The notes under the pieces: generated by a model
The model's database searches: none
What the model was told of the DNA's origin: nothing
What the model saw: the letters and a program-made list of their open reading frames with translations, nothing else
From: CAIQJJ01 sp964606085
GTDB taxonomy: Bacteria > Chloroflexota > Anaerolineae > Anaerolineales > UBA4823
Length of the DNA: 64,000 nucleotides
Direction: 5' to 3'
Assembly: GCA_964606085.1 (NCBI GenBank)
Contig: CAZSFD010000005.1
Location: 1 to 64,000, forward strand
Program-made: the position numbers and the translations under genes
Part shown: one piece after another, positions 51,861-59,865 of the stretch
Layout: the number at the start of each line of letters is the position of its first letter
How positions within the stretch are numbered: position 1 is the stretch's first letter

Positions 51861-52637
51861 ATGCCCACCTTCGACCGCCGCCAGCAATTGATCAATCTCC
51901 TGCAAGCCCAGGCGGGTTTGCGCGTGCCGGAGATTGCTGAAGCGCTGGGTGTTTCGGAAGGCACGGTGCGCAACGATCTGAATGCCCTCGAAGCCGAGGG
52001 CGTTTTGGAGCGCGTGCATGGCGGGGCGCGGCTGCTGCAAGAGCTTTCTGCGTACACGCCAGCTTTTGCTGCCCGCCTGCAAACCCGACGCGAGGCCAAG
52101 CAAGCCATCGCCCAAAAAGCCGCCGAGTTCGTGCAAGATGGCGACTCGCTGCTGCTCGATGCCAGTTCGACCGTCTACGCTCTGTGCGCCCACCTGCGGC
52201 AGCGCAAGGGATTGACGATCTTTACCAACGGCATCGAAACCGGGCGCGAACTGGTCAAAAACCCGGCCAATACGGTCATTTTGCTGGGCGGTACGCTGCG
52301 TTCAGATGGTATGACGATCCATGTGCCGCTCGATGGCGAGATGTTGGCGGGGCTGCACTTCAAGACCGCCTTTGTCTCGTGCAGTGGGTTCAGCCTGGAA
52401 GCTGGCATGACCGAAGTGGACATTCACGAGGCGCAGTTGAAACGCAAGATGATCACGCGGGCGGGCAAGGTCATTGCCCTGATCGATTCGTCCAAATTTG
52501 GGCAGGTAGACCTGACCACCTTTGCCAACCTGAACCAGATTGACACTTTATTGACGGATAGCGACCTGGATGCCGATTGCCAGGCGCGGCTGCGCGAGGC
52601 AGGCATCCACTTCCTGGTGTGTGGGGCCGCATTGTGA
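51861..52637 (+). CDS. DeoR/GlpR-family transcriptional regulator
   Basis: 258 residues: N-terminal winged helix (RRQQLINLLQAQAGLRVPEIAEALGVSEGTVRNDLNALEAEGVLERVHGGA) and a sugar-phosphate-sensing DeoRC domain (DGDSLLLDASSTVYALC, TIFTNGIETGRELV, LLGGTLR, LIDSSKFGQVDLTTFA). It heads the plus-strand catabolic cluster and probably represses it until a sugar phosphate binds. The effector is unknown. Confidence 0.93.
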   Translation: MPTFDRRQQLINLLQAQAGLRVPEIAEALGVSEGTVRNDLNALEAEGVLERVHGGARLLQELSAYTPAFAARLQTRREAKQAIAQKAAEFVQDGDSLLLDASSTVYALCAHLRQRKGLTIFTNGIETGRELVKNPANTVILLGGTLRSDGMTIHVPLDGEMLAGLHFKTAFVSCSGFSLEAGMTEVDIHEAQLKRKMITRAGKVIALIDSSKFGQVDLTTFANLNQIDTLLTDSDLDADCQARLREAGIHFLVCGAAL

Positions 52638-52657
52638 TTGTCACGGTCGCCTATTCT

Positions 52658-52707
52658 CACCGATTGAAATCGGTGTCTGGCGGTGTTAAACCCGCTTAAG
52701 CGGGTTT
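52658..52707. repeat. Paired palindromes after the DeoR gene
   Basis: CACCGATT-GA-AATCGGTG (52658-52675) and the perfect palindrome AAACCCGCTTAAGCGGGTTT (52688-52707). The second could terminate (GC stem then TTT) or be a REP unit; a near copy of its design, AGTCCGCT-TC-AGCGGACT, is embedded in the DUF89 gene at 60653. Confidence 0.65.
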
Positions 52708-52735
52708 GCTGCATTTGATGCACACGGAGTTGACC

Positions 52736-53983
52736 ATGAACATCCCTTTTTACCTCGGCGATAATGCCATTGACGAACTGATCAACTATTGTGAAGCGCA
52801 CGACCGGCGCGACTTCTTCCTGATCGCCGACCGCAACACCTATCCCATTCTCGGCCAGGAAGTGGAATTGGCCCTGCAGGCCCGCGGCTGGGACGTGAAA
52901 ACGGTCATCTATCAGCAGCATGAGGTGGTACCCAACGAAGTCTTCATCATGCAAGCGCTGGAGAAGGCAGATTGGGTCGAGCGCACTTTCCTGGCCGTGG
53001 GTTCGGGCGTGATCACCGACATCACGCGCTTTGTCAGCCACCGCACGCGCCGCCCGTTCATCTCGCTGCCCACCGCCCCCTCGGTAGATGGCTTCACCTC
53101 GCCGAGTGCTTCGTTGGTGCTGGATCGCATCAAGAAGACCGTCATCGCGCAGCCGCCGGAGGCCATCTTCGCCCACCTGCCCACGCTGGTCGCCGCACCC
53201 CAGGCCATGATCGCCGCCGGGTACGGCGACATCCTCGGCAAGGCCATTGCCCTGGCCGATTGGAAACTCGGTTCGCTGTTGTGGGATGAGCCTTACAGCG
53301 CCGAAATCGCCGCCCGTGTGCGCAACACGCTGGACACCTGCGTGGCTGCCACGGACGAAATTGGCGCAGCCACGCCCGAAGGCATCCGCAAATTGATGGA
53401 TGCGCTGATCGATTCGGGCCTGTGTATGCTCGATTTTGGCAACTCGCGCCCGGCAGCCGGGGCTGAACACTATATGTCCCATTTCCTCGAGATGAAATTC
53501 CTGGCCGAAGGACGCCCCGCCGTGCTGCACGGGGCCAAAGTGGCGTTGTGTTCGCTCGCTGTGGCCGAACTCTACGACCGCCTGCGCCAACTGAGCCGCG
53601 CCGAGGCCGCCGAGCGCCTGCGCACCATCCCCCTGCCCGACCGCTCCGCCGATATTGAGCGCATCCGCCGCGTCTACGGGCCGATTGCCGACAGCCTGGT
53701 GATCGAGCAAGCGCCCTTCCTCAACCTGACTGCCCACGCCTATGCCACCCTTAAGGGCCGCGTCCTCGACAACTGGGATGACATTCAGGCGCTGGCCGCC
53801 GATGTTCCCTGCCCCGAAGAACTGGCCGATCTGCTCCAGCGTGCTGGCGGTTCCACCAACCCCGCCGATCTCACCCTCCAGCCCGGCGAACTCGAACAGG
53901 CCCTGCACCACTCGCATCTCTTCCGCAACCGTTTCACCGTGTGCAAGCTGGGCCGCATGTTGGGCCTGGAAGCTGGTTTGTAG
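52736..53983 (+). CDS. sn-Glycerol-1-phosphate dehydrogenase family protein (AraM/EgsA-like)
   Basis: 415 residues. Archaeal-type G1P dehydrogenase fold: nucleotide-binding GSGVITDITRFVSHRTRRPFISLPTAPSVDGFTS, metal ligands Asp in AGYGDILGKAIALADW, His in GAEHYMSHFLEM and His in VLHGAKVALC. In Bacillus the homologue AraM sits in the arabinose operon and makes G1P from DHAP. ATG 52736 has GGAG upstream; an earlier in-frame ATG lies at 52718. The stop codon lies inside a near-perfect 28-bp palindrome. Confidence 0.85.
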   Translation: MNIPFYLGDNAIDELINYCEAHDRRDFFLIADRNTYPILGQEVELALQARGWDVKTVIYQQHEVVPNEVFIMQALEKADWVERTFLAVGSGVITDITRFVSHRTRRPFISLPTAPSVDGFTSPSASLVLDRIKKTVIAQPPEAIFAHLPTLVAAPQAMIAAGYGDILGKAIALADWKLGSLLWDEPYSAEIAARVRNTLDTCVAATDEIGAATPEGIRKLMDALIDSGLCMLDFGNSRPAAGAEHYMSHFLEMKFLAEGRPAVLHGAKVALCSLAVAELYDRLRQLSRAEAAERLRTIPLPDRSADIERIRRVYGPIADSLVIEQAPFLNLTAHAYATLKGRVLDNWDDIQALAADVPCPEELADLLQRAGGSTNPADLTLQPGELEQALHHSHLFRNRFTVCKLGRMLGLEAGL

Positions 53984-54006
53984 GGCGGAATTAATTTCGC
54001 CCTACA
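53979..54006. repeat. 28-bp near-perfect palindrome spanning a stop codon
   Basis: TGTAGGGCGGAATTAATTTCGCCCTACA is self-complementary except for one central G/T pair on each side. It includes the TAG of the G1P dehydrogenase gene and precedes the aldolase gene by 15 bases. Confidence 0.75.
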
Positions 54007-54021
54007 GAATTAGGAAAAAAC

Positions 54022-54846
54022 ATGACTGTCGAAGCACCCTATCCCGAATTGGACGAACTCTTAGAACTGGTCGGCGAGGCCGGGCGGCGCATCTCCGATA
54101 TTGACGCCAGCGAAGGCTCGGCGGGCAATATCTCCGTTTACATGGAGTGGCCCATCGAACCGCGCCGGCGCTTTCCGCAGGTCGAGGATATTACCCTGCC
54201 TGTGGCCGTACCCGCTCTGGCTGGCGGCACGCTGATCGTCAGCGGGTCAGGCCGGCGGCTGCGCGAGATTATCCGTGACCCGCTTGCCAACCTGGGGATG
54301 CTGGTCGTGGGTCCGGGCGGCAAAACCGGCAAGCTCTATACCTCGCCACGCCGCCTGTTCGCCCGCCTCACCAGTGAACTCAACTCGCACCTGGCCGTCC
54401 ACGAAGACCAGATCGGCCTGACCGCCACCAACTTCCACGCCATCATCCACGCCCAGCCGCCGCACCTGACCTACCTGAGCAACGTGCCGCGCTATCAGGA
54501 TCAGGCCTACCTCAACACCCACTTGCTGCGTTGGCAGCCCGAATTGATTATCAACCTGCCCGAAGGCGTCGGCTATGTGCCTTTCCACATTCCCGGCTCC
54601 AACAATCTAATGGAAGCCACCCTCGACAAGCTGCGCGCCTGCCGCGTGGTGCTGTGGGCCAAACACGGCGTGATGGCGCGTTCCGACACCTCCGTCAAGC
54701 GCGCCGCCGACCGCATCGAATACGCCGAAACCGCCGCCCGCTACGAATACATGAACCTCGTCGCCGATGAAGTGGCCGTGGGGCTATCGAGTGAAGAGAT
54801 TCGAGCGATTTGTGCGGCGTTTAATGTGAAGCAAACAATCTTTTGA
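54022..54846 (+). CDS. Class II aldolase, rhamnulose-1-phosphate aldolase-like
   Basis: 274 residues, the length of RhaD. Motifs: EGSAGNISVYM, LIVSGSGRRLREI, SELNSHLAVHE, the zinc site NFHAIIHAQPPHLTYLS (His residues) and LWAKHGVMARSD. These enzymes cleave a ketose-1-phosphate to DHAP and an aldehyde. AGGA precedes the ATG. DHAP produced here could feed the neighbouring G1P dehydrogenase. The exact sugar is uncertain. Confidence 0.8.
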   Translation: MTVEAPYPELDELLELVGEAGRRISDIDASEGSAGNISVYMEWPIEPRRRFPQVEDITLPVAVPALAGGTLIVSGSGRRLREIIRDPLANLGMLVVGPGGKTGKLYTSPRRLFARLTSELNSHLAVHEDQIGLTATNFHAIIHAQPPHLTYLSNVPRYQDQAYLNTHLLRWQPELIINLPEGVGYVPFHIPGSNNLMEATLDKLRACRVVLWAKHGVMARSDTSVKRAADRIEYAETAARYEYMNLVADEVAVGLSSEEIRAICAAFNVKQTIF

Positions 54847-54858
54847 GAAGTGTGCGTC

Positions 54859-54916
54859 AAACGTGAGGCGTGATACGTGAAGACCATCCACGTTTCACGT
54901 ATCATGCCTCACGTTT
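54859..54916. repeat. 23-bp inverted repeat spacer (ACGTGA family)
   Basis: Left arm 54859-54881 and right arm 54894-54916 (wording TTCACGTATCATGCCTCACG) match at 22 of 23 positions, with the mismatch a G-U pair in RNA. It fills the spacer between the two aldolase genes. Confidence 0.8.
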
Positions 54917-54936
54917 CACCAATCACGGAGTTTCCC

Positions 54937-55653
54937 ATGTCCCTTCTCACCCAATACACCCACCAAGTCGAACAATTCGTCGCCGTCTGCCATCGCCTGG
55001 CCGATCATCTCTACGTCACCAGCGCCGGCGGCAACCTGGCCTGGAAGCTGGAACCCAACCTGTTACTGATCACCCCCACGCAGCTCAACAAAGGCTTCGT
55101 CACCCCTGATGATGTGGTGTTCATTGACCTGAACGGCAAGACCGTCGAGGGCAAACGCCGCCCCACCGGCGAGACGCCCATGTATCTCAAGTTCTTCCAC
55201 ACCCGCCCCGACATCGTCTCGGTCATTCACTGCCATGCCCCGCACGTCGGCGCGTTAGCCATCTCGAAGGCCAAAAACTGGCTGATGCGCCCGCTCTACC
55301 CCGAAACCACCACCGAAGTCGGCCCCGTCCCCGTCGTCCCCTACGCCGAGCCGCTGACCGAAAAGCTGGCCCAGGCCTTCGAGCCATTCTTGCTCAAATA
55401 CAACAGCTTTATCATGGAAAATCATGGCCTGGTCACCCTTACCCGCGGCGGCATCTGGGATACGCTGATGACGGTAGAACTGCTCGAAGGCACGGCCCAA
55501 TCGCTGCTGCTCGCCATGTCCGTCGGTGACGTGAAAGAAATCTCGCGCCAGGATGTGGCCGACCTCGACAACGTCATGCGCACGCGCTCGATCCCCTACG
55601 TGGGCCTGCCGGGCGTGAATGCGTCGTTGGAAGCACTGTATTTTGAAGGATAA
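54937..55653 (+). CDS. Class II aldolase/adducin family protein (fuculose-phosphate aldolase/AraD-like)
   Basis: 238 residues from ATG 54937 (GGAG at 54927-54930). Shows YVTSAGGNLAWKL, LLITPTQLNKG, GETPMYLKFFHTRPDIVSVIHCHAPHVGALAIS (zinc His-x-His) and FIMENHGLVTLTRGG. Members are aldolases, or epimerases like AraD. A second class II aldolase next to the first is unusual and implies two cleavage or epimerisation steps. Confidence 0.83.
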   Translation: MSLLTQYTHQVEQFVAVCHRLADHLYVTSAGGNLAWKLEPNLLLITPTQLNKGFVTPDDVVFIDLNGKTVEGKRRPTGETPMYLKFFHTRPDIVSVIHCHAPHVGALAISKAKNWLMRPLYPETTTEVGPVPVVPYAEPLTEKLAQAFEPFLLKYNSFIMENHGLVTLTRGGIWDTLMTVELLEGTAQSLLLAMSVGDVKEISRQDVADLDNVMRTRSIPYVGLPGVNASLEALYFEG

Positions 55654-55662
55654 TGGTGTTCG

Positions 55663-55755
55663 GCATTCGATAATTCGATAATTCGATATTCGCAATTCGA
55701 ATACCGAATTATCGAATACCGAATACCGAATACCGAATATCCAATACCGAATTAC
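55663..55755. repeat. Iterated ATTCGATA / TACCGAAT spacer
   Basis: Three or more direct copies of ATTCGATA are followed by their inverted form and then tandem copies of CGAATACC up to the next start codon. It fills the whole spacer between the aldolase and PHP genes; no Shine-Dalgarno sequence remains for the latter. Confidence 0.85.
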
Positions 55756-55757
55756 CC

Positions 55758-57056
55758 ATGCTCCCCTTTCCCCCTTTCAACCTCCACTGTCACACCCACT
55801 TCTCCTTCAACGCCAACGGCTATTCACCCACCGATTTGGTGAAAATGGCAAAGGAAAAGAACTGGTATGCCGTGGGCATCGTGGATTTCGACGTACTCGA
55901 TGGCGTGGACGAGTTTCTCTCCGCCTGCGAGGCGTTGGAAATGCGCGGCATGGCTTCCCTCGAAACACGCGTCTACGTCCCCGAATTTGCCACGCGCGAG
56001 ATCAACTCTCCTGGTGAGCCGGGCGTGTTCTACTTTATGGGAGTCGGTTTCACCCGAAGTGATCCTGCCCCCGAAGTGGCCGACACCCTCGCCGCCATGC
56101 GCCGCCGCGCCGCCGCCCGCAACCGCCAGATGATCGAGCGCCTCAACGCCCACCTGTCCCCGCTCACCGTAGACTATGACCGCGACGTGCTTTCGCTGAC
56201 GCCCGCCGGCAACGCCACCGAGCGGCACATGCTTAAAGCATATATCCAAAAAGCATATATCCAAAAAGCAGAAGAGCAATTTCAACCACAAAGTATACAA
56301 AGGAACACAAAGGAAAACTTCGTGCCCTTCGAGTCCTTTGTGGTTCGATTGAATGATTTTTGGGCTGAAAAACTGGGCTTGGCGGAAGATCAGATTGCCA
56401 CGCAGATCGCGGACTACGCCAAATTCTCCAACACCGTGCGCGGCAAGTTGATGAAACGCGGCGGCGTTGGCTACATCCCGCCCACACCCGAAACCTTCCC
56501 CACCGTCGAGGAAGTCAGCCAGTTTGCCATCGCCTGCGGCGCCATCCCATGCGCCACCTGGCTGGATGGCACTTCTGCCGGCGAGCAAGCCGAAGCCGAA
56601 TTGCTCGATCTGCTGATCTCAAAAGGCACGGCAGCGATCAACATCATCCCCGACCGCAACTGGAATATCGCCGACCTTGAACAGCGCAAGCTCAAAGTGC
56701 AGAAGCTCTACGAGGTGGCGGCCCTGGCGCAACGCCTCGACCTGCCGATCATCGTCGGCACCGAGATGAACGCCCCCGGGCAAAAGCTGGTGGACGATTT
56801 CGAAGCCCCCGAACTGGCCCCCGTGCGCCAGGCCTTCCTCGACGGCGCTGATTTTCTCTACGGCCACACGGTCATGCAGCGCGCCCTCGGCATGGGGTAT
56901 CAATCGGAGTGGGCCAAAACAAATCTCCCCACCCGCCGCCAACGCAACGATTTCTACACCCAACTGGGCCGCCGCTTGCAGCCAGGACAGGCTAGTCTCG
57001 AAAAATTGCGCTTTTTACAACCCATATCACCAACAGGAATGTTAGAAAACATCTAA
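55758..57056 (+). CDS. PHP-domain metal-dependent phosphoesterase-like protein
   Basis: 432 residues. The PHP motif LHCHTHFSFNANGYSP (His10, His12, His14) opens a TIM-like barrel, with GIVDFDVLDGVDEF, CATWLDGTS, INIIPDRNWN and LDLPIIVGTEMNAPG supplying further metal ligands. PHP proteins hydrolyse phosphoesters such as histidinol phosphate or nucleotides; the substrate here is unknown. At about 158-190 the protein has AYIQKAYIQKAEEQF and a stretch encoded by a spacer-type palindromic repeat (56284-56345), which looks like an in-frame insertion. No ribosome binding site is seen. Confidence 0.8.
   Translation: MLPFPPFNLHCHTHFSFNANGYSPTDLVKMAKEKNWYAVGIVDFDVLDGVDEFLSACEALEMRGMASLETRVYVPEFATREINSPGEPGVFYFMGVGFTRSDPAPEVADTLAAMRRRAAARNRQMIERLNAHLSPLTVDYDRDVLSLTPAGNATERHMLKAYIQKAYIQKAEEQFQPQSIQRNTKENFVPFESFVVRLNDFWAEKLGLAEDQIATQIADYAKFSNTVRGKLMKRGGVGYIPPTPETFPTVEEVSQFAIACGAIPCATWLDGTSAGEQAEAELLDLLISKGTAAINIIPDRNWNIADLEQRKLKVQKLYEVAALAQRLDLPIIVGTEMNAPGQKLVDDFEAPELAPVRQAFLDGADFLYGHTVMQRALGMGYQSEWAKTNLPTRRQRNDFYTQLGRRLQPGQASLEKLRFLQPISPTGMLENI
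56284..56345. repeat. Palindromic element inserted in the PHP gene
   Basis: AACCACAAAG (56284-56293) and CTTTGTGGTT (56336-56345) bound a block with the same layout as the spacer element at 57056-57117 (CCACAAAG..ACACAAAGG..CTTCGTG..TCCTTTGTGG). It is in frame and stop-free. Just upstream, AAAGCATATATCCAA is directly duplicated (56234 and 56250 regions). Confidence 0.8.
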
Positions 57057-57117
57057 CCACAAAGGACACACAGGATCACGAAGACTGTCCTTTGTGTTCC
57101 TTCGTGGCCTTTGTGGT
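57056..57117. repeat. Inverted repeat spacer (CCACAAAGG family)
   Basis: ACCACAAAGG (57056-57065) pairs with CCTTTGTGGT (57108-57117); inner CACGAAG/CTTCGTG also pair. It starts at the last base of the PHP stop codon and precedes the alcohol dehydrogenase gene. Confidence 0.85.
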
Positions 57118-57134
57118 GAAATTTCGGAGAATCT

Positions 57135-58838
57135 ATGACCGACAAACTCACTTCTTACCGTCAAACCCCAACCCCCGCCGATCCAACCAACCAGCTCTGG
57201 CCGCTCTACGGCGCCGGCCTCGAAAACTTCGGCGTAGATGGCAAGCCCATCGCCGCGCCCCTGCCTTCCTTCGGCCCCGACGAACTGCTCATCCGTCACG
57301 ATGCCTGCGGGCTGTGTTTTTCGGATGTCAAAGTGGTCAACCAGGGCCAAAACCACCCGCGCATCTTCCGCGACATGAAAACCGAACCCGTGGTGATGGG
57401 TCACGAGGTGGCCATGACCATCCTCGGCGTGGGCGACAACCTCAAAGACCGCTACCACGTCGGCGAGCGCCTGACCCTCGAAACCGACATCGTCATCCGC
57501 GGCAACACCTACGCCTACGGCTACTGGTTCCAGGGCGGCCTCTCGCAATACAGCGTCATCGGCCCCGATATTTACGCCGCCGATAACGGTAATAACCTGA
57601 TCAAAGTCCAACCCAAGCAGGATGGCACCATGCCCGGCTACGCCGAAGTGGCTCTCACCGAGCCGTGGGCCTGCGTGGTGGCCGCCTATGCCCTGAAATA
57701 CCGCGACGGCCTCAAGCCCGGCGGCGCGTTATGGGTGATCGGCGCGGGTGCAACCGACCGCCCTTACACGATTTCCCGCGGCTTCGACGCAGGGGATGGA
57801 ACATCCCCCGCGCACCCCGCCAAACTCTACCTCACCAACGTCCCCGCCGGGTTCGCCGAATGGCTCAAACGCCGCTCCGCCGCCCTGGGCATCGAAGTGA
57901 CCGAAGTCCCCGACCCCGCCGCGCCGCCCTTCGACTTCGTAGACGACATCGCCCTCCTCGGCGCAGACCCGGCCCTGATCGAACTCGTCAGCCCGCGCCT
58001 CGACCAGTTTGGCGTCCTGGCCATCCTCGCCGATGCTGCCCTGCCGCGCAAGGTCAACGTGGATGTTGGCCGCATCCACTATCACCGCTGGGTCTATGTT
58101 GGCACAACAACCAACGACCTGGCCGCCGCCTACCAGCCTGCCATCCGTTCCAACCTCAAGCCGGGCGGCAAGGCCTGGTTCATCGGCGCCGGCGGCCCGA
58201 TGGGGCGCATGCACGTTCAGCGCGCCATCGAATTCAACGACCCGCCCGGCACCATCGTTTGCACCGATGTTTCGGATATGCGCCTGAGCGAATTATGCGA
58301 TTCATTCTCCGCCCAGGCCGAGGCCAAAGGGATTAACTGGTTGTGCTTGAATCCGATGAATAAAGCCGAATACGCCGCCAAGATGGCCGAATTGGGTCAG
58401 TTCGATGACATTGTGGTACTCGCCCCGGTCGCTGCCATCATCGCCGACGCCGGAAATTACCTTGCCCCCGACGGCGTGATGAACATCTTTGCGGGTGTGG
58501 CGCGCGGCACCATGGCCGCCCTCGACCTGAGCGGGGCGTATCTGCATGGCACGCGCGTCATCGGCCACTCGGCTTCGCTGATGTCTTATTTCGAGCTTTC
58601 GCCCAACCGCTCGGTGGCCGCAGTCGGCTCGCTCAGCGCCGCCAAAGATGGCCTGCAAGCCGTTAAAGATGCCAGTTTTGCCGGGAAAGTGGTCATCTAC
58701 CCCAACATTCGTGAATTTCCGCTCACCCAACTGGCCGACCTCAAAGACAGCCTCCCCACCGTCCACGCCCTGCTCAACGAGCGCGGCGAATGGACGAACG
58801 CGGCGGAGGATGAGTTTTTGCGGTTGATGCTGGCGTGA
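57135..58838 (+). CDS. Large zinc-type alcohol/polyol dehydrogenase
   Basis: 567 residues, longer than the usual 340-410. GroES-like zinc domain: HDACGLCFSDVKVVNQG, VVMGHEVAMTILGVGD, RLTLETDIVIRGNTYAYGYWFQGGLSQYSVI. Two Rossmann-type glycine motifs occur, GALWVIGAGA and KAWFIGAGGPMGRMHVQRA, separated by about 130 residues. It resembles sorbose-1-phosphate reductase-type enzymes. Probably oxidises or reduces a sugar phosphate in this pathway. CGGAG is placed before the ATG. A short palindrome lies inside at 57792-57808. Confidence 0.78.
   Translation: MTDKLTSYRQTPTPADPTNQLWPLYGAGLENFGVDGKPIAAPLPSFGPDELLIRHDACGLCFSDVKVVNQGQNHPRIFRDMKTEPVVMGHEVAMTILGVGDNLKDRYHVGERLTLETDIVIRGNTYAYGYWFQGGLSQYSVIGPDIYAADNGNNLIKVQPKQDGTMPGYAEVALTEPWACVVAAYALKYRDGLKPGGALWVIGAGATDRPYTISRGFDAGDGTSPAHPAKLYLTNVPAGFAEWLKRRSAALGIEVTEVPDPAAPPFDFVDDIALLGADPALIELVSPRLDQFGVLAILADAALPRKVNVDVGRIHYHRWVYVGTTTNDLAAAYQPAIRSNLKPGGKAWFIGAGGPMGRMHVQRAIEFNDPPGTIVCTDVSDMRLSELCDSFSAQAEAKGINWLCLNPMNKAEYAAKMAELGQFDDIVVLAPVAAIIADAGNYLAPDGVMNIFAGVARGTMAALDLSGAYLHGTRVIGHSASLMSYFELSPNRSVAAVGSLSAAKDGLQAVKDASFAGKVVIYPNIREFPLTQLADLKDSLPTVHALLNERGEWTNAAEDEFLRLMLA
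57792..57808. repeat. Intragenic palindrome in the alcohol dehydrogenase
   Basis: GGGGATG-GAA-CATCCCC, encoding DAGDGTSPA in the interval between the two Rossmann motifs. Short, so chance is possible; listed because it fits the pattern of embedded palindromes in this cluster. Confidence 0.45.
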
Positions 58839-58855
58839 GGTGATATTCGACAATT

Positions 58856-58900
58856 CGTGATTCGTTAATCGAAAACGGTCTGCGATGGCAACGAATCACG
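58856..58900. repeat. Inverted repeat spacer (CGAAT family)
   Basis: CGTGATTCGTT (58856-58866) and AACGAATCACG (58890-58900) are exact complements, followed by further CGAATAACG/CATAACG words up to the next gene. It occupies the 100-base spacer before the epimerase gene. Confidence 0.8.
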
Positions 58901-58938
58901 CATAACGATTATCGAATAACGCATAACCGTTTCCCGTC

Positions 58939-59811
58939 ATGAACTTCGGCGCCCACATTTTTCTCTGGACTGACCGCTGGACGAATGCTTCGCTTCCGCT
59001 GATGGATCGCGCCCGCGGCCTGGGGCTGGATATGTTGGAGATCGCCAACGGCGATGACGTGGAATTTGACCCGGCGGCCATTCGCCAACAGGCGCAAGCC
59101 GTGGGCCTGACGCTCACCCTCAGCCCCGGCGGAATCTGGCCGATGGAAGCCGACATCTCGCACCCCGACCCGGCGGCCCGGCAGTTCGGCCTCGACTGGC
59201 ACCGCCGCTGGATTCGCCTGGCCGGTGAGTCGGGCATGGTGGCTTACTGCGGCGCACTCTACGCCCACCCGGGCCGCGTCGCCCGCCGCGCCCCTGACCC
59301 CGACGAGCAGCGCTGGGCTGCCGAGGGGCTGCACGCCCTGGCCGAAATCGGCGCAGCCTGCGGCGTGGAGATCGTCATCGAACCGATGAGCCACTTCCGC
59401 ACCCACCTGGTCAACACGCCCCAACAGGCCCTGAACCTCCTCGCCGCCGCCGATCACCCCAACCTGAGCGTGCTGTTCGACACCTATCACGCCGTCACCG
59501 AAGTGCGCGACTACGCCGCCGCCCTGCGAACACTCGCCCCGCGCCTGTGGGGATTGCACGCCTGCGAAAGCGACCGCGGCGTACCCGGCGGCGATGCTGG
59601 GGACAGCGGCGGGCTTGTTCCCTGGGAGCAGGTATTCTCAGCACTCCACGAAATCAACTTCGACGGAAACGTTCTCTTCGAGTCCTACAACTCCAGCCTC
59701 GATAACTGCAACTTCGCCTACTCGCGCGGCATGTTCCACCACGTTTGCGACGATGGCGATGAGTTTGTTCGCACGGGCCTGAAATTCCTCCGCAGTCACC
59801 CGATCACCTAA
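58939..59811 (+). CDS. Sugar phosphate isomerase/epimerase (tagatose 3-epimerase-like)
   Basis: 290 residues, TIM barrel. Metal ligands Glu148 (VIEPMSHF), Asp181 (LFDTYH), His207 (GLHACESDRG) and Glu248 (LFESYN) match D-tagatose/D-psicose 3-epimerases. It would epimerise a ketose at C3. The C-terminal SHPIT and the stop are encoded by iterated (A/G)TCACC words that continue into the spacer. No Shine-Dalgarno sequence. Confidence 0.85.
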   Translation: MNFGAHIFLWTDRWTNASLPLMDRARGLGLDMLEIANGDDVEFDPAAIRQQAQAVGLTLTLSPGGIWPMEADISHPDPAARQFGLDWHRRWIRLAGESGMVAYCGALYAHPGRVARRAPDPDEQRWAAEGLHALAEIGAACGVEIVIEPMSHFRTHLVNTPQQALNLLAAADHPNLSVLFDTYHAVTEVRDYAAALRTLAPRLWGLHACESDRGVPGGDAGDSGGLVPWEQVFSALHEINFDGNVLFESYNSSLDNCNFAYSRGMFHHVCDDGDEFVRTGLKFLRSHPIT

Positions 59812-59832
59812 TCACCTAGTCACCCACTCACC
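59793..59832. repeat. Iterated ATCACCTA/GTCACC words
   Basis: GTCACCCGATCACCTAATCACCTAGTCACCCACTCACC spans the end of the epimerase gene and the 54-base spacer. Direct rather than inverted words. The rest of the spacer is C/T-rich without a ribosome binding site. Confidence 0.7.
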
Positions 59833-59865
59833 TTGTCCCCCTCTCATCCTCTCCCCCCTTTCATC

